Source: Pelecanus crispus
Taxonomy: Eukaryota > Chordata > Aves > Pelecaniformes > Pelecanidae
DNA: 64,000 bases
Reading direction: 5' to 3'
Assembly (NCBI RefSeq): GCF_030463565.1
Contig: NC_134644.1
Location: 151,553,967 to 151,617,966 of the forward strand
The notes under the pieces were generated by a model. That model ran no database searches, was not told the DNA's origin, and saw only the letters and a list, made by a program, of their open reading frames with translations. The position numbers and the translations under genes are program-made. Below, piece after piece: positions 13,661 to 27,435 of the stretch; position 1 is the first letter of the stretch, and each line of letters opens with the position of its first letter.

Positions 13661-16600
13661 CTATGAAGGATTAAAGTTAAAAATACATCAGAGCAAAAGA
13701 ATGCACCTTTAAGTACGACAGTAATCCTACTAAGAGCAACCGAAACATGCTAAATTAAAAACTAAACCCACCTGCAGATTTATAGCATTGCCTCTGCTAA
13801 ATCAAGACAAAGCAGATCAGGAAAAGACTCCTAACTCTAAAATCAATTTAGTTGAATGGATGTTTTATTAACCTGTGTAAAGAGAATGATATTTGTATCT
13901 GTACCACTGCACTGAGTTTGCAGGCTCGCCACCTAGAAGCCTTCAAAAGTCCTCATAATTCCTACTAAATATGGCTTAGTAAAATCTAATGAAGCATAAG
14001 CTAAAACCTCAAGGGGCACAGCTCTTGTTAATAAAACAAATTATGATTTAAAGATAAACTCTAAAATGGAAACTTTAACCAATATAATTTATATTCTGAA
14101 CTCTGTAGTGATCTTTATTACTCTCCTGCATGTCTTTGCTACAGAGGCCTCTTCTCTAGCATAAAAATATCACAGAAATCAATAACTTTGGATAACAAGA
14201 AGTTCAGAAACTTTCTGATCTTCAAGACAAGTTGGTATTGCTGTGTTTTCTGCCATGTGGCATTCAGCAACTGCTTTGATGTTTTAACATTCCACTACCA
14301 ATCCATCAGGCCCCCTTAAACTGTCAGACTATAAATTAGTGACTGGAACTCTCACTTTTAAATGAGAAACAAAAATAAAATTAGAATGAAACAGTCACCT
14401 TGACAATGAATCACCTTTGGAAAAAATGTAAGTTTTTTCAAATACTACATGGCTTCTTGTATCATTCTCCCAATTTTGCTGGTTTCACAATTGGTTTGTA
14501 ACAGGAAACTTTCTCTGTTGCTCTATGAAAAACCTTACAAAGAATAGGAAAACTTTCCCATAGCTTGATTTCACTTATGTAAAATTTTATCCATCTGCAC
14601 AGTCCTACTACTCACTTGAGTGAAATTACATACACAGGCGTTTACAGGACCAGGCTCTGACAAGCACAAAAGTAAATGGTGAAACCAACTACGTACACAA
14701 TGATGTCAATAGCAGAAGGTAAGCACAGAAAACCCAGTTTTTTTCCTCCCTTCTAATTGCTTTCAGTTACCATATTCCTAGATATCTCTTACAGCAATAA
14801 TAAAAGAAAACATTTCAGAGAGAAGTAATTTCCAAGTCAAAACTAACTGTAGAAAGGCTATTGTTCTTGGTGACAATAATAAATTGACAAATAACTGCTA
14901 TCAGAAAAAGGTCTCATTTATGAATAGCACTTCTAAGATTACACCATGGAAAAACTTCACACTATTCATACGGTATTTTTTCTTAGAAATTACAGCCACT
15001 GAAGAATAATTAGCCTAAACTCCCATAGCTTGCTGAAGTATTGCAGCATCGCATACAGATGATTTCAGAAACTGCCTATTAAACAGCTTGGGTTTTTTGG
15101 TTTTAAAATATTTACCTTGCTGTAAAGCTATTTTTGCTTGCCTATAGCTGCAGGATTTAGTCATCTTCCTTGCTTATTATGATTTCCCAAGCAAAACAAA
15201 GGGTTTAATAAAAGACAGCCATTGGTGTAGAACAGAACTACTCACTCATTAAGTACTAGCTAGTTAATACGTAACTGCAGAGAGGTTAAGTAAAGGTGCA
15301 ATGCAATTTAAGTGAAAAGATCACATGCTTGCTCATTAAATAGAAGAGGGTACATAGAAAACGCTTTTGCTGTTTTATATTACAACAATGATTTTAATTA
15401 TGTCAATTAAAATCAATGTTATTCAAGGTATTTTTTCTTATTACAAATCACAGCTACTTAAGAAAAGGTAATGCAGCAATGCATCCTACAGAAGTTTGTG
15501 CCACATAGCCCAGACAGATGTTCTCTTCTGTTTCCAACACAACGTGGAAGTTCACATTTGGATGCACTTGTGGGCACAGCCACGGGTCATGCTGGGCTGT
15601 GTAGACGGACAGATTGTGCTGAAAAACAGACAGAGCGAGCTCTGCCTCCCGACAGCACAGTGCCACTCCTCACTGGGAGGAGTGCAAAGCAAGAGCAAAG
15701 AAATTTGACTTGGGAACCTAGCTTTGGCCTCTGTTTGCAGAGCAGCAGCAACTGTATGCAATAAGGAGCAGAAAACTTCAGTCAGAGGCTGCTTTTGGAA
15801 AGAGCAACCATTATTCCTCCATAGGTTCATACATAATGTAAGAGAGCTGGGGGGGCAGGGGACAGAAGACATTTCATCTAAGTGTCTCTAAAATGTGAAA
15901 ATAATACTAAGAGGGACGAGCGAAACTGTGGAGGTCTGAAAAACTGTTACAAAGACATTATTTATTTACAAAGCAAACAGCACACAAGCTCACTTGCTTT
16001 TGCTGCTGTAGGCATCTGTTATTTGTTATTTTAAAAATAATGTATTTCAGATATTTTAAACACGTTCACAAACAAGCTGGGTAGCGCACTGTTTATGTCT
16101 CTGTGCCTCTCCCCAAGGAGAGCTGCTGACTTCCTTGCCAAAGCAAACAATATAACATTTACGAAGGTCAAATAGCAGAAAGGAAGCTATGTTCATTAAA
16201 GGGACACTATCAAATCAAAAATCAGAATTTGAATGGGGCTGAGCTGTTGGTCCATATGTTTAAGCAAAAACAGCATAAGTGCATTTCTGTGTGACAAGCA
16301 ACTTTCAACAAAATTGTTAAGTCAGAAAGGTAATATACACAAATTCTTATAATTTATACCCATGTAATTTTGAGAATAATGTTAAATTTTCTATTTCAGA
16401 GCTTAAAACAGTCTCTGATGAGTGGGGTCACCTGATGTATAAGAATGAACCTGCTCACTGGGATCATTTGGCATGATTTCTGTAACTTTGTTGGTTTCAC
16501 CTTTTCTGTTTACTCAACTTAGATAACAACTCCATCTATACAGCTTAATTTTCATTTACAGTACAGGCTGCGTACATTTTGACACAAACTTAAAAACAAT

Positions 16601-19600
16601 TACGTGACAAAACTCCCTGTCTTTTGTGATATAACGTTCCAGCAGTCACAGTTCATGATCATTCTTAGACAATATAAAAAATTCCAAATTTGAATAAATT
16701 CAGTACAGGAGCAAGTATTCCAAACAACGTTGATATCCTGTTTCCAATATAAATTAAAAAAAAACCAAAACAAAACAAAGCAAAATAGTACTGTAAAGAT
16801 CTCTTGCACTATTAATCTCAGTCCATGTTCTGTCATGTTTACTGGCAATTCAATGATTTCTGCAAGAGAATTAGCCTCCTTTGAAACTTGCAAGGCTTCT
16901 TGCCTCATCTAAATCCTACAAGAAGGCTGTCTTGGAAGCTCATTGTAAAAAACCACTCCCAATTTTCAATCAAAAAAGTATTTGTGGTTTATCTGTATGT
17001 ATCCTTTGCCTCTTGTGCTATCATCATCTTTTGTCTTAAACCTTGTCAGCAACGACACACCTCTCAGCCTTCACTCTGCCAGGCTAAAACAAGCTCTAGT
17101 TGCCTCCTTTTGCAAGGAGACGCTCTGTTCCCTTCAGCACTGAAGTAATGCTTCTCCACGCTTCTTAAAGGATAAATTAAACTTTTTTGAATGGGGCTAA
17201 ACAGCATTATAAAACATACTACACAGCAGAAGTTACCATTGCTTTTCACAACATCACTGACAGTTTTCTTTATGTAGTGGAAATATCTCATTTTGCGCAT
17301 TGTAGGACTTCAGTGCTTTTTTCAGGGTAGCATCAACTCCTGGAACTAATACATCAAGCCTTTTCTCCTATATCCTCGTTTTCCACTGAGGAACTTCCAT
17401 TTTACAGCATACTGAAGATGCATTTTGTGCTACTGAATCACAATTTATTCCTACTAATTTCCTCTCCCTTGTCATCCCAGGTTTTTGCCTATGTCATCCC
17501 AATTTTCCTCTGGGTTGCCTACATCTCACTTCTTAGTATCACTAACATGCTACTACTTTCTATGCCACTACTGATAGAAATTTCATATATGGCACTGTAT
17601 AAAATCCTTTATTTAAGTTCAGATAGATGAAAAGTCTGCTATCCCTTCTTTGCATAGACAATCCATCTTATCGAAAGGACGTTAGGTTACCCTGTGATAC
17701 TGGCATTTTATGTTTCACCCCATTTTCGCTTTGGCTTTGTGGTAAGTGGTAGAATATTTATTTTTGGGAGTCTGTAATGGAAAATGAGTAATTATATTTA
17801 AAAATTTCCACCATAAAATTAAATTCTTAAAAGTTCTTTTTTTCTTACATTTTAGATGTTTAAAGAGATTTTTCCAGAATTTAAAATTTGATTTTGGTTT
17901 GGTTTGATAATACCAGGCCAAATTTGATATTATCTGTTTTGAGGAATAAGCAATCAAGTCAATCACAAAAATCTAAAAGCCATAAACATTATTTCTCCTA
18001 GTAATTATTTTTGTTTTGTAAATACCTTTCGCTTTCAGCAGTTTGCATTGTTTCCAGCTTTGAGTGAGCTCCTCGGTTAAATCCTTTCACCTCTTGCTCC
18101 TCTAAAGATTCCAGCAGTCTAATCACATCTTTATTCACACCCCTTCGTTTTGCAAGAACAAGCGGTGTTGCACCTTGGTGATTGCTAAAATAACCCCACA
18201 AAAGGACATGAGAAGAAAAGAAACTTTTAACATAGAAATTTTGTAACAAGACAACTCAGCATAACACATTACAATTTAGTAAGTCCTCAGAACTATTTTC
18301 TGTTATATCGGACAGTAAGAAATTCCTACCTATACAAGCTATAGCATAATTGGCTATAGGAGAAAATCAGTATATTTAGATTTGAAATTGCACAAGTCTT
18401 TTTCCTCTAAATAAAATCAAAATTCCTAGTACTCTAACCTAATTGGAATCTCTGGGTGTTATAACAAAAAATAAACAGTAGATTCATGGCAATGTTCAAG
18501 ATTAAGCTTAATTTCAAGAAGGAATTGTGCAATCTGGTCCCTCATAGCTCCTTTTCCATGTGGGTATTAGGACATCAGGCAAAAATGAAATAAAATGCAG
18601 ATGGTCCCTCTGCTACTATTAAAATAATACTGAATAGGACCAGAACTGCCTTCAGACTAGGGATTTTCACCAGAGTTGTTTGAAATGAGGAAAAAAACCC
18701 CACCCAACCCACAACCCATAAGGAATCTGGTCTGCCAGATTTATTTTGCTGAGTTGAAAACATTAATGAGGGACAGGTGAAAAAAGGACAGATTAAAAAA
18801 TTCCAAGGTTTGAAGTTACTACTGTTTTTTGCATGCGCTGTGAATATGCAGAAAGTTCCACGAACAAAATAATTCAGTTACTGCAATGAAACAGCTAGTT
18901 ATTTTGCAACTTGAGAGCTTACATCTGAGCACTGGCATCTGACAGCTGCTGGAAGCCAGAAGGAAAGAATATACAATATTTAAAAGAAGGACTGAGTCAC
19001 AGACTTTGAGGGAGGGGGAAAACACTGAAAGGAAGCATTGTTACCGAAGGAGTACGGGAATGAACTGACACACAGATATACTGTATTTTCTTTGTCTGAT
19101 ACAGTACATCAATTAAAACAATAGAACTGTGGTGGAGAAAATTCTTTTAAAGCAGTCAATGTGATTTTTTTACTTTGGTGCCAACCACCCACACCTGGCT
19201 GTCTGGCCAAACCAGGATAGCAATGTCATCAGTGAGGAAGAATTAGATACAGCAGCCCACACCAGCAGCTGCTATTTTTATTTGCTTTGCTTGTTGCACA
19301 GACTAGAATTGGCCTCTTATTGTTTTCCTGCCTTCTTATTTTGTGTTTTTAATTGATATCTTAAAAAAGTTGAATTGCACCAAATACAGCATTTCAGCAA
19401 CAGCAGATTTATACATATGGCTCTAACGGCGGAAGACTAATATATTTTGTAGTATGTGCTGTAAAACAAACAAACAAACAAAAAAGACTTACCAAATATC
19501 AATTTTAAGTCCATTGGAAACTAGGAACTGGATGGTATCCACATGCCCACACAGGTGAAGGGCTGTGTTACCTTGGTAATCAGTGGCTAGTAGGTCAGCA

Positions 19601-19803
19601 CCAAATTTATGCAAGAGTTGACAGATGTCTACATTTCCTCTGGCTGCAGCAAGATGAAGGCCAGTTCGGCCTCGGCTGTCACGAATATTTGGGTCAAAAC
19701 CGCTCTCTAACAGTCGTTTGGAATAGTTAAAATCTCCATCAATGCAAGCCTGCAGCAGCGGCACATTTGTCTGGGAAGAGTCGTTTACAAAAACGTAGGA
19801 CAT
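13444..19803 (-). CDS. ANKRD46: ANKRD46, ankyrin repeat domain 46, complete CDS in three coding exons
   Basis: The coding exons are 19803-19493, 18184-18026 and 13660-13444, read on the minus strand. They add up to 687 bases, that is 228 codons plus stop, which is the length I recall for mammalian ANKRD46. All junctions are GT/AG and the phases match: TG|C makes a Cys at the first junction and AG|T a Ser at the second. The protein starts MSYVFVND and carries about four ankyrin repeats in the first 140 residues, with the usual G-TGLHLAA and GNTALHL signatures. A polar linker follows (EEQEVKGFNRG, then LLNPNLQQGEGV). Near the C-terminus there is one long hydrophobic segment (VLLLIIVIALLSLGIAYYV), and the protein ends ENQPELVH. 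It is therefore expected to be a tail-anchored or single-pass membrane protein with cytosolic ankyrin repeats. Its molecular role is poorly known. Identity with the human protein looks near complete by eye, so the gene is under strong constraint. The start codon is the first Met of the first coding exon. Confidence 0.97.
13661..18025 (-). other. ANKRD46 last intron (4.4 kb)
   Basis: The intron is bounded by gtattt at 18025 and catag at 13661. Inside are only incidental open frames, for example overlapping ones on both strands near 15.5-15.9 kb, and AT-rich sequence. No repeat of known family was recognised. Confidence 0.8.
18026..18184 (-). other. ANKRD46: ANKRD46 second coding exon
   Basis: The exon has 159 bases. 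The acceptor is ttttag and the donor is AAAG|gtattt. The first base (C) completes the Cys codon split from the previous exon. The exon encodes the last ankyrin repeat (NHQGATPLVLAKRRGVN) and the charged linker up to the residues TAESE. Confidence 0.95.
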
Positions 19804-19835
19804 TGTTCTGATTCTCTCTGGAGTAGGTGACTAAC
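19493..19835 (-). other. ANKRD46: ANKRD46 first coding exon (5'UTR end plus codons 1-103)
   Basis: The acceptor is a pyrimidine-rich tract ending in gcag before 19835. It is followed by about 32 bases of 5'UTR, then ATG at 19803. The exon ends with two bases of a codon (TG) before a gtaagt donor at 19492. It encodes the ankyrin repeats up to the residues LVSNGLKIDI. Confidence 0.95.
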
Positions 19836-22668
19836 CTGCAAGTAAAAGTGGGAAGAAATGATGGTGAAACCGGGCAAATAAACACAATGCAAATCTTCGG
19901 TAGACTGCTCACGTTCCCAAACAAGAATGCAAAACAGCTTATAAACCAACTCGGAAATCTTCCTGTCCTACATACTAACTTGGTGTGCTGCATTCCCTGC
20001 TGGTACTATAGAAAGAGCTCCTTTTAGTCTTACTCACACCTCTGCAAACAGCAGCAAAGCTTTGTTATTACAGAAAACTGATAAGATCAATGCCACAAAT
20101 GCAAGACAGGCGATTAGCTTTCAGCTAGTAAGAGACCACATGTAGTAGTATTGATATTAAAGGACAAAACACTGTAGATCAGAAGGGAGAAGAACCACCT
20201 TTCATAAATTGGGAAACTATAAACAATTCAGTTAACAGATATAGTGACGCTAACTCCAATTCTTACCAGCAATAAGTAAAGCTACTCCAGCGGGATTTCC
20301 ACCATCTGAATTTGAACTTTGATGCACAAAGTACAGTTAGTTGCTGAAAATACTTGATTACTAAAAATACTGATTCCTTCATTCTGCAAGAAATATATTT
20401 TTCAATAGTCTTTGCAGAATGTTATTTTTATAGAGCCACAGATACACAAACTACTGAAAAAACAAGAATAGCAAGAGGAACCATGGAAAACTGAGTGTAT
20501 TATGTGAAATTACCCACCTGAAAGTGAAAACTGGAAGTGGGTACAAGAAGGACAATGGTAAAATCAAGTACAGAGCTATTGTGGGTTCAACTTGAACCCG
20601 AATATGGAGAAGCACAAATGTAGTTTCTCTGGCTTAATATTAAATAAAGGATTAAGTCCTTTTCTGTATCAGGACCTAAAAGAGGAAGATAAATGTTGTT
20701 TCACCATGGATTTCTTAATATAGAATACTTCATGAACTGTGATTTAAGTTTTGCAGAAGAATATTTTAAAGATGAGTCAGATAATGAAGGTATGATGACA
20801 CTGTGTGCTTACAGGACACAGAAAAGATGACTTGAAAACAGTAAGGAAAAAAAGAGAATGACCATGCAAGAGGATGGTAAAATGTGCATGAGGCAATGGT
20901 GAGAAGAAATGAAAACATCCAGGAGACTGGACAGCAAAGCTTTGCACTGCCTCAGAGAGGAGGCAAAAAAGAAAAAATAATCATATAAACCAGTAAAAAT
21001 CCTTAGAAGAAATCTGAATACAGACATGACATGGTTCAAATGACGGGAAGGAAAAGTGATTTTACTAGATAAGCTTTGAATGGAAACTGAACTGAAACTT
21101 CCCTTGAAACAGTATCTCTCACTTGCCCAGGGTTTGTATTTTGGGCTGATGATGTAGCAGTGTCCTGATTAACTGTCTGAACCTCTTATTAAGACTGCTA
21201 TACACAGATTTAAATTTTCTCATCTATATAAGGTATCCTTCCACACCAGTGCACTCATTCAGCTGGGAGAATGGAAACATGGCCAGTAGCCAAAGAATTC
21301 GATTTAAAACCTCTCCTTTTTTTGAGAGTTTATAATGTCTATATTTTATAGCTCTTCCCCCATGTTTTAGATCAAATTTAAGATCAAAGCACCTACAGAA
21401 GTAATTTCAAAATGTTTACACACTGGTCTGATTAACAGCTGTAGCATTTGGGGCTGTTGAGGTTAATAAATCATATTTAAACTTCACTAGGTTGTATGTC
21501 CTAGCTGGACAAATTCTGCTACATGTATCAACATTGTCTAGTTTCCCAGTCCAGGAATGCAGAACTTCTTTTTCTTTCTTGGACGCAGAAGAGAAAGAGA
21601 TAGGAATAACTTCTACATCCTGGTATCTGTATAAGGAATGATTTTAAGCAGAGTACATTCCCCTAGGCTGCAAGTATGTTTTTAAGCACGTGATGGTATA
21701 TCACTGGCTCAAGCAGTCTTTTCCACAATCATCTCCAATAGCAAAAGGCCAGTTCACTGATGGACTGTAAAACATTTCATGCAAGACTGGTGTCATTTAG
21801 GGCACTAACAGCTTGCTTATAACCCTACACAAAAAGAAAGGACTATGTACTTACTCATATTTCCAATGAGTATGTTACAAAACCCCTTGATGTTGCAAAG
21901 CTAGGACTCCCAGCTGACAGCAATTTCCATTTTCTTGCCCATTTCCCACCCAAATCATAAATGACATGCAAATTCTTCTTCAACTCTGCTAGTCTAATCT
22001 TTGCTGAGAAAAATATTGTGCCCAGTTTCTGTACGATGTGATTGTGACCTTTACATTCTGCACTAAATCTTCCCTAAAGCAAGAACATAAATCATTTAAA
22101 ACCCTCCAATTATCAGCCATAGTAACAGCGTATCAACAGCACAAAACCCTACTTGTACTTGATAAAAAGATCGTGTTTTGCTTGTAAAATAATATTTGAG
22201 TGTTTAAACCTGTTTAATAAAACAAGGCCTAACACAAATCAACAACAGAATATTATACTGGAAGACACGCATGATATTTGAGAAACAGTATGGCATGCTC
22301 TGTTAAATGAAAGCTAATGTTTTATTTTCATACCAGACATGTATGTCTGGTAAAGCCTTACAGAATTCCCCACCACTTCACATACAACTCTGATGAAACA
22401 TTAGCTAATAATACCAGAAAAAAACCCGTCACTGCCTTATCTTCTCAGGAAAGGAAGCACAAAGATTAGCAGTTATCAAAAAGTGTAACTGGAAGTAATT
22501 CTGATTCAGAATTTATTATCACTAGATTATTTCAGAATTGATCGCTGAAGTGTAGAAGACTAAAGTGAAACCTTAATATTTTACACTAAAAAAGAAAAAA
22601 AAAAAAAACCCTAACAAATCGTTCTTTCCAATGCTTGAAGATTGTGGACTAAGCAAATGCATTCACAC

Positions 22669-22695
<27 letters not shown>
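22669..22695. repeat. A27 homopolymer
   Basis: 27 consecutive A follow cacac. It lies in the ANKRD46 5' intron. A second A-rich tract is at 22588-22608. No SINE body is recognisable in front of either. Confidence 0.95.
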
Positions 22696-22701
<6 letters not shown>

Positions 22702-25700
22702 CCATCTGGTTTGATTTATCTTTGTGATTAAAAAGATTTTCTCTGCAAACACAATTCTATTTCACATATGGCTACCTAACCTATGCCAGATACGAGCTGC
22801 ATACAAAGCTGAACTATACACCATCTTTGAAATGCCAGTTCCCAAATGATATGTTCTTGCCTCAAATTTAACCCAATTTAGCAAAATTTCCCATCTAACA
22901 AAACTCAGAAAAAAACTACAATAGTCGACTTAATTAGATATTTTTGAATAAACAAACTGTGGTTACATTTCTGTCCACACTACGTATCCAAAAGCGTATT
23001 GCTATAATGAATACCTAATACAGTGGATTTAGAAACAAAATTCCAAAGCATTAGCCATTCTCTTTAAATTGCTTCTGAAAGGTGAAACAGATAACAACTC
23101 TGAATCTGCCTAAAAGCTGGTACACCTACCATTAAGCATTAATGTCACAGGCACAAATTAGGACAGACTTGCATTAGTAACAAGACATAAAAGTACTGCA
23201 AAATGAGCATTCTGAATATCCCTATAGATTACTACTACTGGAGTTAAACCTAATTTGGTTCAGTAAATTACTCCTTCTAAAAATGCATCACTATCTACTG
23301 AAAACTTATCTTTTAAATTGTAATTTTGTTTAAAAAAAAAGTTTTTCTGTTAATAACTTGGCACTTCGATAGAAAATTAGTTTTGCGGAAAAAAGTAAAT
23401 TCAAAGACGGACTCCCAAGCAAGAAGGATTCCCATTAGAAAGGCATAATATAAGAATACATTTTCCCTAAATTTATACAACATGGATGTAGCCTGAGCAC
23501 AGTGTACTTTTATTAATAATTTTAGAAATCATGCTGTAAGCCACTTCTTCAATAACATGTGGGCTAGTACAGGATAAGAAAATGTAACTGAACTGTTGTT
23601 TCCAAAAGGAATGCTTATATTAAATGATTCTGTAAGAATAGTTTACTTTATTAGAAGTCAGTTGTCTCTCACTGTGCTGCATACAATGGTAACTCAGTGT
23701 CACACGCTGATCTATTGTATAACACGTTCATACCTGCAGAAGCCAGGAGTGAGCTTGAATAATTCAAACCATAGAGCTAGATGCAAGTTCTGTCACTTCT
23801 TAAACTAGTCCTAAATTTGCACTAACCATGGACAGTTTTATTTTACAGTAAATATATACTGCTGTCTCTGCCTTCTCAGTAAATTCAACAGTTACCAAAT
23901 AGCTCCAGGAAAAGGAGAGAATGGCTAGATTGTGAGACAGAATCACTAATGGGACCAGTCTCTCCACTACAAAAATATTAATGAACCCGACAAGTTGTAA
24001 TTAATCACCCAGTCACTGCTACATAGGATATACCAGTTCTGCAAAACCACAGTATTTCCAAGAACATTCAGGAAAACTGAAGTAAATACCCCTATTTTAA
24101 AACAACACGTCAGGACAATGGAACAATATCACATTGCTCAGCACTTGAGACTTCTCAATATTAATACACACCTTGACATCTGGAACCTAAGCATCAGTAA
24201 GACTACTACTAGAGCAACTGCCACCACCAAGAAACAGAAACTAGAACAAAACCAAGAAAAAGTAACATCCCCCACCCCACACTAGCAAAACACACAATAT
24301 GCGTTACTTGCAAAATCTGCATTTTCCAATTCCCCCATGGCAAACAGCTTCCTCTTTCTGTAATGCACTTTGAGAGTACTTCAGTGGCAGTGGCTTGCAG
24401 AGCTCTTCCTCTTCAGTCTTTAAATGAATGAAAAACACTCTGGAACTTTGCTTAAACTGTAAGCCCATGATCTCTTGAAGGCAAAGTCTCCTGGTCAAAT
24501 GGGACTGTTCCCTTAAAAACACTATGTGAACGTAAGCTCTCTTTGGATATACAAGATAAAATTTTTTAAAAGGTGTCATTTAGTAATTAAAAAACTAAAA
24601 CAAAACCACATTACCTTGCTTGTGTATCCTCTGAACACTGATCAGATGTTGAAATGTAAACCCAGCAATATGATTCTCTTTCCCTTTCTAGGTAGCCTGA
24701 GGAAGAAAATCCTTGGTAAGTTTTCATACACACTTATATTTATGTGTAAGTTACTGAGAAGTCATTTAACTGAGTAAGTGTTATATTTAGTAAAAAATCA
24801 TGATCAATTGTCATTTCTGTTTAGGAAAGAACCCCATTACCTACATCAAGTTCCACTGAGAGCTCTGTATCTTCTATTAAAAACCTTTATCTATTCAGTC
24901 CAATTGGAACAGAGTTTTATTGCTCCACTAATATGGATCTGCTGCTAAAAGCAGCATCTCAGATTCAGTACAGCATGGTGTCTGTTGTGGCTTTTTTTTT
25001 TTTTTCCTCACACAGCTGTATTTTGCAACATTCTCCCTTCCTAACTTTAGTTATTTTTTCAACAGTTTCTGGATTCAAGGTATCACAGCAGGTTCCTAAG
25101 TCCTACCTCTCCTTTCACATCTCTAGCCAGACACATGGGTAAGCGGTAATACAAGAACATTATTTATGCCATTTGTTTTCAGTCATTCCCATTCCCTTCT
25201 GCAGACATGCGACATACAGGTATATTCTCTCGATGTCAGGACCATCCTGTAAGTACAAACTTTGGTGTACTGCACATACATAGTCCTTTGTACGTACAGG
25301 CTACAAAGTAAGTACTTCATGAAAAAAACAGAGTAATTATTGCTGCTCTTTTACAGATCAGCAGACAACAGCACTGAGAAACAGGGAGCTTTGCTCTTCA
25401 TTGTACAGTATATCAACATTACAAGACAAAAAATAAACACGATCTCAAATGCCAATCTGGGGTTGCAGAATGCTTCCCCAGACAATCTAGTACATGCATT
25501 GTGTATTAATGTACACAAAACAAGGGAACAATAGGAAAGAGATCATTCTTTTAAAACACCTTTATTGACAAGCAGATTGACAAACATTTTATCCTTACTA
25601 CACTTAACTGGTAATTCAGTTGTAATACACGTTTCAGTGCACTTCTCTCAAACATACATTTAAGTATTTTTGAACCTTGCTCATTTTTCATTCTTTTTCT

Positions 25701-25981
25701 GCAAAAGAACTGTGTAGGATGAAAGGCAATTTACAGATTTCTTCAAATCATCTGTAACTTTAATTCCCCACAATTGGCTCAGGTAAATCAGTAAATTAAA
25801 CTGCAGTACTTCCCTGATCATTGTGGTCAGTTTGAATACATCTTCTTTTATTGAATCACTTACATTGGTCACAATTATCAATCTCTTCACAAACCTTTAC
25901 TCAAATTCTGTCTTTGTTTCTGCTGGGAACATGTAGGGTGCTAATGTATGCTGGTCAAGAAAATATTAAAGCTCATTGCAC

Positions 25982-26274
25982 ATGGTTGTTTTGTTGGTTT
26001 ATTTGTTTGGCTTTTTTAACAGACTAGAGAAAATTCGTTCCACTCCTAATGAAGCGTCTCTGTTTAAATTTGCTGCAGACCTTGAAGCAGCCTTCTGGAA
26101 AAGACGACAACAGTAACTGAGCAAGAAGGGATGGTTCATAAGTGGGCGGCCGCAAGCTGGCAAAGCAGGTACAGCACTCGTGTCTGGGTGAACACCGCCG
26201 CCACGTGGACTGACAAATTTCTGTCTGACTGACGTCCGTGGGCTGGTGGGTAACCCTGCACTCACACAGACCAA
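25982..26274. other. CpG-containing exon-like patch, unassigned
   Basis: On the plus strand a long T-rich tract ending in ttttttaacag at 26030 is followed by an open frame reading LEKIRSTPNEASLFKFAADL and then EAAFWKRRQQ to a TAA. On the minus strand a 91-codon frame covers 26274-25999. CpG dinucleotides are frequent over about 250 bases in an otherwise CpG-poor intron. It may be an exon of an unknown transcript, a retrocopy, or a chance open stretch. No family was recognised. Confidence 0.3.
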
Positions 26275-27228
26275 TTTTTCTACATTTTGTGGTGTTTTCT
26301 ACGTTTCTGAGAAGGAAATCATGGAAGGCCTGAAAATAAGATTTTATAAAACCTGGTGAAAAATAGTTCTGAAACCCAAACTGCTACCCCCTTGTGGTAC
26401 AAACAGCAATCTCGTTTAAGCTCTGATCCTGTATTAGTGAAATGAGGACTTCGGTATGAGGCTTGAGTTCTGAAGACAAAGGTATTTCCTTTAAAAAAGT
26501 ATACATTTATGCCTGTTTCCTAAAAAAAACCCCAAAACTAAAACCAAAACACCCCGCACCCCCCTCCCCCAAAAAAGCCCAGTCCTTACCCAGACAAACA
26601 AGAAGTCTGAGATGACAAGTTTACTAAAACGGGGAAAACTGTCTGTGGCCAGCAGGAATCATCAGCAGTCAGAGCTTAGTCAGCTTACTCCAGCAATAAA
26701 GCAAACTAAGAACCAAGAACCTGTCACTAAACCGCTTATTATTATACAGTCCGTATTTTCTTACTTTATTTCTTATAATGTATATAATAGCTTGTATGCT
26801 CTTAGTCATATGTAACCTTGATGACATGGCCTTAGTAATATATGCAGCATCAAATCCAGCTTAACAGCTAGTGAAGAGAAGCAGGTCACTTTAAAAAGCA
26901 GACAACTCCTAAATTTCTAAGTCATTTATATATAACTGTATGTTTGACCTTACCTTTAAAATACTGCTCTGCTTGTTCATTAGTTTATTATTTTATATCA
27001 ACAAATAATACCAACGATAAGACAGCTAACGCTGTCACATACACAACTCTTACTATGACTGCTGGATACAGATATTTCTGCTCAGAATTTTCATGTTCAC
27101 ACAGTAAATCATTAAACCAGTTTATCAAAGCCAAATAGTTAACTGATATATCTACTTCTTTCAAATATTCTATATTTCTATCAATACAGCATGACTTTAA
27201 ATACTTAATCGTATCATGTTGGATCACA

Positions 27229-27324
27229 TTATAGAATCATAGAATCGTTTAGGTTAGAAAAGGCCTTTAAGATCATCAAGTCAAATCATTAACCTAGCAT
27301 TAGCAAGTCCACTACTAAACCAGT
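27229..27324 (-). mobile_element. CR1 LINE fragment, 3' end only
   Basis: Plus-strand text atagaatcatagaatcgttt followed by a diverged gaaaaggcctttaagatcatcaag matches the 3' terminus of CR1 in minus orientation. The continuation (acctagcattagcaagtccac, then actaaacca) fits an avian CR1 3' region. Similarity is lost after about 27324. Confidence 0.85.
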
Positions 27325-27414
27325 TAAGGGTAGAGTAATAATTAATTTCATGTTTCCTGGCATGTGACATGGTAAGATGAAATGGTAAAGCTATTAAGGT
27401 TGTATTTCTAATTT

Positions 27415-27435
27415 TATATATATATATATATATAT
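27415..27435. repeat. (ta)n microsatellite
   Basis: An uninterrupted TA repeat of about ten units, in the ANKRD46 5' intron. Confidence 0.9.

Noticed and set aside
15454-15872. Overlapping frames of 70-106 codons on both strands in the ANKRD46 last intron
   Set aside because: They show no recognised domain, and frames are open on both strands at once. They are better explained as chance in a slightly GC-richer patch.
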